64,000 bases of DNA from Calliopsis andreniformis (taxonomy: Eukaryota > Arthropoda > Insecta > Hymenoptera > Andrenidae), in NCBI RefSeq assembly GCF_051401765.1, contig NW_027480468.1:310001-374000 (forward strand), read 5' to 3'. Shown here one piece after another: positions 51,900 through 63,000 of this stretch (the stretch's first letter is position 1; every line of letters begins with the position of its first letter). The notes under the pieces are model-generated. The model made no database searches. It was not told where the DNA came from and was given only the letters and a program-made list of their open reading frames with translations. Made by a program: the position numbers and the translations under genes.

Positions 51900-53992
51900 C
51901 TTCAATCCGCAATCCTCAACCCTCAATCCTCAATCCTATATCTTCAATCCTCAATACCCAATCCTCAATCTTCAATCCTCAATCCTCAATCCTCAATCCT
52001 CAATTCTCGATCCTCAATCCTCAATCCTCAATCCTCAATCCCCAATCCTCAATCGTCAGCCATCAATCCTCAATACTCAATCTTCAATCCTCAATCCTCA
52101 ATCCTCAATCCTCAATCCTCATTCTTCAATCCTCAATACCCAATCCTCAATACTCAAACTTCAATCCTCAATTCTCAATACTCAATCCTCAATCCTCAAT
52201 CCTCAATCGTCAGTCTTCAATCCTCAATACTCAATCTTCAATCCTCAATCCTCAACCCTCAATCCTCAATCCTCTATCTTCAATCCTCAATACCCAATCT
52301 TCAATCTTCAATCCTCAATCCTCAATCCTCAATTCTCGATCCTCAATCCTCAATCCTCAATCCTCAATCCTCAATCCTCAATCGTCAGGCTTCAATCCTC
52401 AATACTCAATCTTCAATCCTCAATCCTCAATCCTCAATCATCAATCCTCATTCTTCAATCCTCAATACCCAATCCTCAATCTTCAATCCACAATCCTCAA
52501 TCCTCAATTCTCAATCCTCAATCCTCAGTCCTCAGTCCTCAAACCTCAATCCTCAACCCTCAGCCCTCATCCTCAATCCTCAATCCTCAATATTCAATCC
52601 TCAATACTCAATCCTCAATACTCAATCTTCAATCCTCAATCCTTAATCCTCAATCCTCAGCCCTCAATATTCAATCCGCAATAACTAATCCTCAAACTTC
52701 AATCCTCAATCCTCAATCCTCAATCCTCAATCCTCACTCCTCAATCCTCAATCCTCAATCTTCAATCCTCAATACTCAAACTTCAGTCCTCAATCCTCAA
52801 TCCTCAATTCTCAATCCTCAATCCTCAGTCCTCAGTCCTCAAACCTCAATCCTCAACCCTCAGCCCTCATCCTCAATCCTCAATCCTCAATATTCAATCC
52901 TCAATACTCAATCCTCAATACTCAATCTTCAATCCTCAATCCTTAATCCTCAATCCTCAGCCCTCAATGTTCAATCCGCAATAACTAATCCTCAAACTTC
53001 AATCCTCAATCCTCAATCCTCAATCCTCAATCCTCAATCCTCAATCCTCAGCCCTCAAACCTCAATCCTGAATCCTCAATCCTGAATCCTCAATCTTCAG
53101 CCCTCAGTCCTCAACAATCAGTTGTCAATCCTCCATCCTCAATAGAATATCATCAATTCACAGCTTTCAATACTCAATACTCAACCTGCAATCTTCAAAT
53201 CTCTATCCACAAACATCAATTCTCATCACTCAACCCTCAACGCTCAGTCCCCAATCCTCAATCTTCAATCCTCAATCCTCAACACTCAGACCCCAATCCT
53301 CAATCTTCAATCCTCAATACTCTATCTTCAATCCTCAATCCTCAATCGTCAGTCTTCAATCTTCAATACTCAATCTTCAATTCTCAATCCTCAATCCTCA
53401 ATCCTCATTCTTCAATCCTCAATACCCAATCCTCAATCTTCAATCGTCAATCGTCAATCCTCAATTCTCAATCCTCAATCCTCAGTCCTCAGCCCTCAAA
53501 CCTCAATCCTCAACCCTCAGCCCTCATTCTCAATCCTCAATCCTCAATCCTCAATCCTCAACCCTCAATCCTCAATCTTCAATTCTCAATCCTCAGTCCT
53601 CAATCGTCAGTCTTCATTCCTCAATGCTCAATCTTCAATCCTCAATCCTCAGTCCTCAATCCTCAATCCCCATTCTTCAATCATCAATACCCAATCCTCA
53701 ATCTTCAATCCTCTATCCTCAATCCTCAGTCCTCAGTCCTCAAACCTCAATCCTCAACCCTCAGCCCTCATCCTCAATCCACAACCCTCAATCCCCAATC
53801 CTCAATCTTCATTCAGCAATATACAATCTTCAGTCCTCAATCCCCAATACTCAATCCTCAATCCTCAATCCTCAATCCTCAATCCTCAATCCTCAATCCT
53901 CAATCCTCAGTCCCCAAACCTCAATCCTCAATCTTCAACCCTCAATACTCAACCTTCAATCCTCAATCCTCAATACTCAATCCTCAATCCTC
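51900..53992. repeat. A1 block copied at 57270-59509
   Basis: The offset is 5,377 at CAATCCGCAATCC (51905), 5,370 from CGTCAGGCTTC (52383 to 57753) through the A1 cassette (53111 to 58481), and 5,517 from CAGTCTTCATTCC (53609 to 59126) to about 53992/59509. The two shifts correspond to 7 and 147 bases, 1 and 21 heptamers. The 147-base difference lies near 53.55 kb / 58.92-59.08 kb, where the downstream copy has an extra CGATCTTC and CCCAACAC portion. The segment also matches the first 2 kb of the window. Confidence 0.9.
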
Positions 53993-56698
53993 AATCCTCA
54001 ATCGTCAGTCTTCAATCGCCAATACTCAATCTTCAATCCTCAATCCTCAATCGTCAATCCTCATTCTTCAATCCTCAATACCCAACCCTCAATCTTCAAT
54101 CCTCAATCCTCAATCCTCAATTCTCAATCCTCAATCCGCAGTCCTCAGTCCTCAACCCTCAATCCTCAACCCTCAGCCCTCATCCTCAATCCTCAAACCT
54201 CAATCTTCAATCCTGAATCCTCAATCCTCAATACCCAATCTTCAATCCTCAATCCTCAGTCCTCAAACCGCAATTCTGAAACCTCAATCCTGAATCCTCA
54301 ATCTTCAATCCTCAATCCCCAATCCTCAGTCTTCAATCCTCAATCTTCAAACCTCAATCCTCAATCCACAATCTTCAATCCTCAATACTCAATATTCAGT
54401 CCTCTATCCTCAATCTTCAATCCTCAATCCTCAATCCTCAATCCTCAATTTTCAATCTTCAATACTCAATCTCCAATCCTCAATCCTCAATACCTTAATC
54501 CTCAATTCTCATTCTTCAATCCTCAGTACCGAATCCACAATCTTCAATCCTGAATCCTCAATCCTCAGTTCTCAATCCTGAATCCTCAATCCTGAATCCT
54601 CAAGCTTCAGCCCTCAGTCCTCAACAATCAGTTGTCAATCCCCAATCCTCAATAGAATATCCTCAATTCACAGTTTTCAATACTCATTACTCAATCTGCA
54701 ATCTTCAGATCTCTATCCACAAACATCAATTCTCATCACTCAACACTCAATACTCAGTCCCCAATCCTCAAGCTTCAAACCTAAATCCTCAATCCTCAAT
54801 CATCAATCCTCAATCTTCAATCCTCAATACTCAATCTTCAATCCTCAATCCTCAATCCTCAATCCTCAATCCTCATTCTTCAATCCTCAATACCCAATCC
54901 TCAATACTCAAACTTCAATCCTCAATCCTCAATACTCAATCCTCAATCCTCAATCCTCAATCGTCAGTCTTCAATCCTCAATACTCAATCTTCAATCCTC
55001 AATCCTCAACCCTCAATCCTCAATCCTCTATCTTCAATCCTCAATACCCAATCCTCAATCTTCAATCCTCAATCCTCAATCCTCAATTCTCGATCCTCAA
55101 TCCTCAATCCTCAATCCTCAATCCTCAATCCTCAATCGTCAGCCTTCAATCCTCAATACTCAATCTTCAATCCTCAATCCTCAATCCTCAATCATCAATC
55201 CTCATTCTTCAATCCTCAATACCCAATCCTCAATCTTCAATCCTCAATCCTCAATCCTCAATTCTCAATCCTCAATCCTCAGTCCTCAGTCCACAAACCT
55301 CAATCCTCAACCCTCAGCCCTCACCCTCAATCCTCAATCCTCAATATTCAATCCTCAATACTCAATCCTCAATACTCAATCTTCAATCCTCAATCCTTAA
55401 TCCTCAATCCTCAGCCCTCAATGTTCAATCCGCAATAACTAATCCTCAAACTTCAATCCTCAATCCTCAATCCTCAATCCTCAATCCTCAATCCTCAATC
55501 CTCAATACTCAATCTTCAATCCTCAATACTCAAACTTCAATCCTCAATCCTCAATCCTCAATACCCAATCTTCAATCCTCAGTCCTCAGTCCTCAAACCA
55601 CAATTCTGAAACCTCAAGCCTGAATCCTCAATCTTCAATCCTCAATCCCCAATCCTCAGTCTTCAATCCTCAATCTTCAAACCTCAATCCTCAATCCACA
55701 ATCTTCAATCCTCAATACTCAATATTCAGTCCTCTATCCTCAATCCTCAATCCTCAATCCTCAATCCTCAATCCTCAATTTTCAATCTTCAATACTCAAT
55801 CTCCAATCCTCAATCCTCAATACCTTAATCCTCAATTCTCATTCTTCAATCCTCAGTACCGAATCCACAATCTTCAATCCTGAATCCTCAATCCTCAGTT
55901 CTCAATCCTGAATCCTCAATCCTGAATCCTCAAGCTTCAGCCCTCAGTCCTCAACAATCAGTTGTCAATCCCCAATCCTCAATAGAATATCCTCAATTCA
56001 CAGCTTTCAATACTCATTACTCAATCTGCAATCTTCAGATCTCTATCCACAAACATCAATTCTCATCACTCAACACTCAATACTCAGTCCCCAATCCTCA
56101 AGCTTCAAACCTAAATCCTCAATCCTCAACCATCAATCCTCAATCTTCAATCCTCAATACTCAATCTTCAATCCTCAACCCTCAATCCTCAATCCTCAAT
56201 CACCAATCCTCAATCCTGAATCCTCAATCCTCAATCGTCAATCTTCAATCCTCAATCCTCAATCCTAAATCTTCAGTCTCCAAACCTCAATCCTCAATCT
56301 TCAATCCTCAATTCTCAATCTTCAATCCTCAATCCTCAATACTCAATACGCAATCCTCAATCCTCAACCGTCAGCCTTCAATCCTCAATACTCAATCTTC
56401 AATCCTCAATCCTCAATCCTCAATCCTCAATCCTCAACATTCAATCCTCAATACCCAATCCTCAATCTTGAATCCTCAATCCTCAATCTTTAATTCTCAA
56501 TCCTCAATCCTCAATCCTCAGCCCTCAGACCTCAAACCTCAATCCTCGACCCTCAGCCCTCATCCTCAATGCTCAATCCTCAATCCTCAATCCTCAATCT
56601 TCAATCCTCAATACTCAATCTTCAATCCTCAATCCTCAGTCCTCAAACATCAATTCCGAATCCTCAATCCTGAATCCTCAATCTTCGGCACTCAGTCC
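53993..56698. repeat. A2 block with two units 1,320 bases apart
   Basis: A2 cassettes at 54621 and 55941, with flanks matching from about 54240/55560 to 54830/56150. The interval between them carries a CAATAACTAATCC segment at 55435 and a CCACAAACC variant at 55291 that recurs at 59632 (offset 4,341). The second A2 unit continues through the HindIII-containing stretch to a TTGAATCC unit at 56468. No gene is visible. Confidence 0.8.
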
Positions 56699-56838
56699 TC
56701 AACAATCAGTTGTCAATCCTCAATCCTCAGTAGAATATCACCAATTCACAGCTTTCAATACTCATTACTCAGCCTGCAATCTTCAAATCTCTATCCACAA
56801 ACATAAATTCTCATCACTCAACCCTCAACACTCAGTCC
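56699..56838. repeat. Chimeric A cassette, A3 left flank and A1-like right part
   Basis: The left flank has the A3 signature CTTCGGCACTCAGTCC. The body then reads CAGTAGAATATCACC with CATTACTC (an A2 trait), followed by CAGCCTGC and ACATAAATTC (A1 traits). It is therefore a mosaic of all three subtypes. The TAG in CAGTAGAATATC is private. It leads into the A1-type unit that matches the beginning of the window. Confidence 0.82.
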
Positions 56839-59800
56839 CCAATCCTCAATCTTCAATCCTCAATCCTCAACACTCAGTCCCCAATCCTCAATCTTCAATC
56901 CTCAATACTCAATCTTCAATACTCAATCCTCAATCCTCAATCCTCAATCCTCATACTTCAATCCTCAATACTCAAACTTCAATGCTCAATCCTCAATCCG
57001 CAATCCTCAATCTTCATTCCTCTACCCTCAATCCTCAATCCTCAATCCTCAATGTTCAATCCGCGATACCCAATCCTCAATGTTCAATCCTCGATACTCA
57101 ATCCTAAATCCTCAGTCCTCAACCGTCAGCCCTCATCCTCAATCCACAATCCTCAATCCTCAATCCTCAATCTTCAATCCTCAATACTCAAACTTCAATC
57201 CTCAATCCTCAATACTCAATCCTCAATCCTCAATCCTCAATCCTCAATCGTCAGTCTTCAATCCTCAATACTCAATCTTCAATCCGCAATCCTCAACCCT
57301 CAATCCTCAATCCTCTATCTTCAATCCTCAATACCCAATCCTCAATCTTCAATCCTCAATCCTCAATCCTCAATTCTCGATCCTCAATCCTGAATCCTCA
57401 ATCCTCAATCCCCAATCCTCAATCGTCAGCCATCAATCCTCAATACTCAATCTTCAATCCTCAATCCTCAATCCTCAATCCTCAATCCTCATTCTTCAAT
57501 CCTCAATACCCAATCCTCAATACTCAAACTTCAATCCTCAATTCTCAATACTCAATCCTCAATCCTCAATCCTCAATCGTCCGTCTTCAATCCTCAATAC
57601 TCAATCTTCAATCCTCAATCCTCAACCCTCAATCCTCAATCCTCTATCTTCAATCCTCAATACCCAATCTTCAATCTTCAATCCTCAATCCTCAATCCTC
57701 AATTCTCGATCCTCAATCCTCAATCCTCAATCCTCAATCCTCAATCCTCAATCGTCAGGCTTCAATCCTCAATACTCAATCTTCAATCCTCAATCCTCAA
57801 TCCTCAATCATCAATCCTCATTCTTCAATCCTCAATACCCAATCCTCAATCTTCAATCCACAATCCTCAATCCTCAATTCTCAATCCTCAATCCTCAGTC
57901 CTCAGTCCTCAAACCTCAATCCTCAACCCTCAGCCCTCATCCTCAATCCTCAACCCTCAATATTCAATCCTCAATACTCAATCCTCAATACTCAATCTTC
58001 AATCCTCAATCCTTAATCCTCAATCCTCAGCCCTCAATATTCAATCCGCAATAACTAATCCTCAAACTTCAATCCTCAATCCTCAATCCTCAATCCTCAA
58101 TCCTCACTCCTCAATCCTCAATCCTCAATCTTCAATCCTCAATACTCAAACTTCAGTCCTCAATCCTCAATCCTCAATTCTCAATCCTCAATCCTCAGTC
58201 CTCAGTCCTCAAACCTCAATCCTCAACCCTCAGCCCTCATCCTCAATCCTCAATCCTCAATATTCAATCCTCAATACTCAATCCTCAATACTCAATCTTC
58301 AATCCTCAATCCTTAATCCTCAATCCTCAGCCCTCAATGTTCAATCCGCAATAACTAATCCTCAAACTTCAATCCTCAATCCTCAATCCTCAATCCTCAA
58401 TCCTCAATCCTCAATCCTCAGCCCTCAAACCTCAATCCTGAATCCTCAATCCTGAATCCTCAATCTTCAGCCCTCAGTCCTCAACAATCAGTTGTCAATC
58501 CTCCATCCTCAATAGAATATCATCAATTCACAGCATTCAATACTCAATACTCAACCTGCAATCTTCAAATCTCTATCCACAAACATCAATTCTCATCACT
58601 CAACCCTCAACGCTCAGTCCCCAATCCTCAATCTTCAATCCTCAATCCTCAACACTCAGACCCCAATCCTCAATCTTCAATCCTCAATACTCAATCTTCA
58701 ATCCTCAATCCTCAATCGTCAGTCTTCAATCTTCAATACTCAATCTTCAATTCTCAATCCTCAATCCTCAATCCTCATTCTTCAATCCTCAATACCCAAT
58801 CCTCAATCTTCAATCGTCAATCCTCAATCCTCAATTCTCAATCCTCAATCCTCAGTCCTCAGCCCTCAAACCTCAATCCTCAACCCTCAGCCCTCATCCT
58901 CAATCCTCAATCCTCAATCCTCAATCCTCAATCCTCAATCCTCAATCGTCAGTCTTCAATCCTCAATACTCAATCTTCAATCCTCAGTCCTCAATCCTCA
59001 ATCCTCAATCCTCGATCTTCAATCTTCAATCCCCAACACTCAATCTTCAATCCTCAATCCTCAATCCTCAATCCTCAATCCTCAATCCTCAATCTTCAAT
59101 TCTCAATCCTCAGTCCTCAATCGTCAGTCTTCATTCCTCAATGCTCACTCTTCAATCCTCAATCCTCAGTCCTCAATCCTCAATCCCCATTCTTCAATCA
59201 TCAATACCCAATCCTCAATCTTCAATCCTCTATCCTCAATCCTCAGTCCTCAGTCCTCAAACCTCAATCCTCAACCCTCAGCCCTCATCCTCAATCCACA
59301 ACCCTCAATCCCCAATCCTCAATCTTCATTCAGCAATATACAATCTTCAGTCCTCAATCCCCAATACTCAATCCTCAATCCTCAATCCTCAATCCTCAAT
59401 CCTCAATCCTCAATCCTCAATCCTCAGTCCCCAAACCTCAATCCTCAATCTTCAACCCTCAATACTCAACCTTCAATCCTCAATCCTCAATACTCAATCC
59501 TCAATCCTCAATACCCAATCCTCAATCCTCAATCATCAATCCTCATTCTTCAATCCTCAATACCCAATCCTCAATCTTCAATCCTCAATCCTCAATCCTC
59601 AATTCTCAATCCTCAATCCTCAGTCCTCAGTCCACAAACCTCAATCCTCAACCCTCAGCCCTCACCCTCAATCCTCAATCCTCAATATTCAATCCTCAAT
59701 ACTCAATCCTCAATACTCAATCTTCAATCCTCAATCCTTAATCCTCAATCCTCAGCCCTCAATGTTCAATCCGCAATAACTAATCCTCAAACTTCAATCC

Positions 59801-60046
59801 TCAATCCGCAATCCTCAATCCTCAATCCTCAATCCTCAATCCTCAGCCCTCAAACCTCAATCCTGAATCCTCAATCCTGAATCCTCAATCTTCAGCCCTC
59901 AGTCCTCAACAATCAGTTGTCAATCCTCCATCCGCAATAGAATATCATCAATTCACAGCTTTCAATACTCAATACTCAACCTGCAATCTTCATATCTCTA
60001 TACACAAACATCAATTCTCATCACTCAACCCTCAACGCTCAGTCCC

Positions 60047-63000
60047 CAATCCTCAATCTTCAATCCTCAATCCTCAACACTCAGACCCCACTCCCCAATC
60101 TTCAATCCTCAATACTCAATCTTCAATCCTCAATACTCAATCGTCAGTCTTCAATCTTCAATACTCAATCTTCAATTCTCAATCCTCAATCCTCAATCCT
60201 CATTCTTCAATCCTCAATACCCAATCCTCAATCTTCAATCGTCAATCCTCAATCCTCAATTCTCAATCCTCAATCCTCAGTCCTCAGTCCTCAAACCTCA
60301 ATCCTCAACCCTCAGCCCTCATCCTCAATCCTCAATCCTCAATCCTCAATCCTCAATCCTCAATCCTCAATCGTCAGTCTTCAATTCTCAATACTCAATC
60401 TTCAATCCTCAATCCTCAATCCTCAATCCTCAATCCTCGATCTTCAATCCTCAATACCCAAACCTCAATCTTCAATCCTCAGTCCTCAATCCTCAATCCT
60501 CAATTCTCGATCCTCAATTCTCAATCCTCAATCCTCAATACTCAATCCTCAATCCTCAGTCTTCAGTCCTCAATACACAATCTTCAGTCCTCAATCCTCA
60601 ATCCTCAATCCTCAATCCTCATTCTTCAATCCTCAATACCCAATCTTCAATCTTCAATCCTCAATCCTCAATCCTCAATTCTCAACCCTCAATCCTCAGT
60701 CCTCAGTCCTCAAACCTCAATCCTCAACCCTCAGCCCTCATCCTCAATCCTCAATCCTCAATTCTCAATCCTCAATCCTCAATCCTCAGTCCTCAAACCT
60801 CAATCCTCAACCCTCAGCCCTCATCGTCAATCCTCAATACTCAATCCTCAATCGTCAGCCTTCAATCCTCAATACTCAATCTTCAATCCCCAATCCTCAA
60901 TCCTCAATCCTCAATCCTCATTCTTCAATCCTCAATACCCAATCCTCAATCTTCAATCCTCAACCCTCAATCCTCAATTCTCAATCCTCAATCCTCAGTC
61001 CTCAGTCCTCAAACCTCAATCCTCAACACTCAGCCCTCATCCTCAATCCTCAATCCTCAATCCTCAATCCTCAATCCTCAATCTTCAATCCTCAATACTC
61101 AATCTTCAATCCTAAATCCTCAATCCTCAATCCTCAACCTTCATTCCTCAATCCTCAATCCTCAATACGCAATCCTCATTCTTCAATCATCTGTACCGAA
61201 TACTCAATCTTCAATCCTGAATTCTCAATCCTCAATCCTCAGTCCTCAGTCCTCAAACCTCAATCCTCAACCCTCAGCCCTCATCCTCAATCCTCAATCC
61301 TCAATCCTCAATCCTCAATCTTCAATCCTCAATACTCAAACTTCAATCCTCAATCCTCAATCCTCAATCCTCAATCCTCATTCCTCAATCGTCGGTCTTC
61401 AATCCTCAATACTCCATCTTCAATCCTCAATTCTCAATCCGCAATCCTCAATACTCAATCTTCAATCCTCAACAACCAGTACTCAATCTTCAATCCTCAA
61501 TCCTCAATCCTCAATTCTCGATCCTCAATCCTCAATCCTCAATCGTCAATTCTCAATCCTCAATCCTCAGTCCTCAGTCCTCAATACACAATCTTCAATC
61601 CTCAATCTTCAATCCTCAATCCTCTATCCCCATTCCTCAATCCTCAATACCCAGTACTCAATCTTCAATCCTCAATCCTCAATCCTCAATTCTCAATCCT
61701 CAATCCTCAGTCCTCAGTCCTCAACCCTCAATCCTCAACCCTCAGCCCTCATCCTCAATCCTCAAACCTCAATCTTCAATCCTCAATCCTCAATCCTCAG
61801 CACCCAAACCTCAATCTTCAATCCTCAATCCTCAATCCTCAATCCTCAATTCTCGATCCTCAATTCTCAATCCTCAATCCTCAATTCTCAATCCTCAATC
61901 CTCAGTCTTCAGTCCTCAATACACAATCTTCAGTCCTCAATCCTCAATCCTCAATCCTCAATCCTCATTCTTCAATCCTCAATACCCAATCTTCAATCTT
62001 CAATCCTCAATCCTCAATCCTCAATTCTCAACCCTCAATCCTCAGTCCTCATTCCTCAAACCTCAATCCTCAACCCTCAGCCCTCATACTCAATCCTCAA
62101 TCTTCAATTCTCAATCCTCAGTCCTCAATCCTCTGTCCTCAAACCTCAATCCTCAACCCTCAGCCCTCATCGACAATCCTCAATACTCAATCCTCAATCG
62201 TCAGCCTTCAATCCTCAATACTCAATCTTCAATCCTCAATCCTCAATCCTCAATCCTCAATCCTCATTCTTCAATCCTCAATACCCAATCCTCAATCTTC
62301 AATCCTCAACCCTCAATCCTCAATTCTCAATCCTCAATCCTCAGTCCTCAGTCCTCAAACCTCAATCCTCAACACTCAGCCCTCATCCTCAATCCTCAAT
62401 CCTCAATCCTCAATCCTCAATCCTCAATCTTCAATCCTCAATACTCAATCTTCAATCCTCAATCCTCAATCCTCAATCCTCAACCTTCATTCCTCAATCC
62501 TCAATCCTCAATACTCAATCCTCATTCTTCAATCATCTGTACCGAATACTCAATCTTCAATCCTGAATTCTCAATCCTCAATCCTCAGTCCTCAGTCCTC
62601 AAACCTCAATCCTCAACCCTCAGCCCTCATCGACAATCCACAATCCTCAATCCTCAATCATCAATCTTCAATCCTCAATACTCAAACTTCAATCCTCAAT
62701 CCTCAATCCTCAATCCTCAATCCTCATTCTTCAATCCTCAATACCCAATCTTCAATCTTCAATCCTCAATCCTCAATCCTCAATTCTCAACCCTCAATCC
62801 TCAGTCCTCATTCCTCAAACCTCAATCCTCAACCCTCAGCCCTCATCCTCAATCCTCAATCTTCAATTCTCAATCCTCAGTCCTCAGTCCTCAATCCTCT
62901 GTCCTCAAACCTCAATCCTCAACCCTCAGCCCTCATCGTCAATCCTCAATACTCAATCCTCAATCGTCAGCCTTCAATCCTCAATACTCAATCTTCAATC

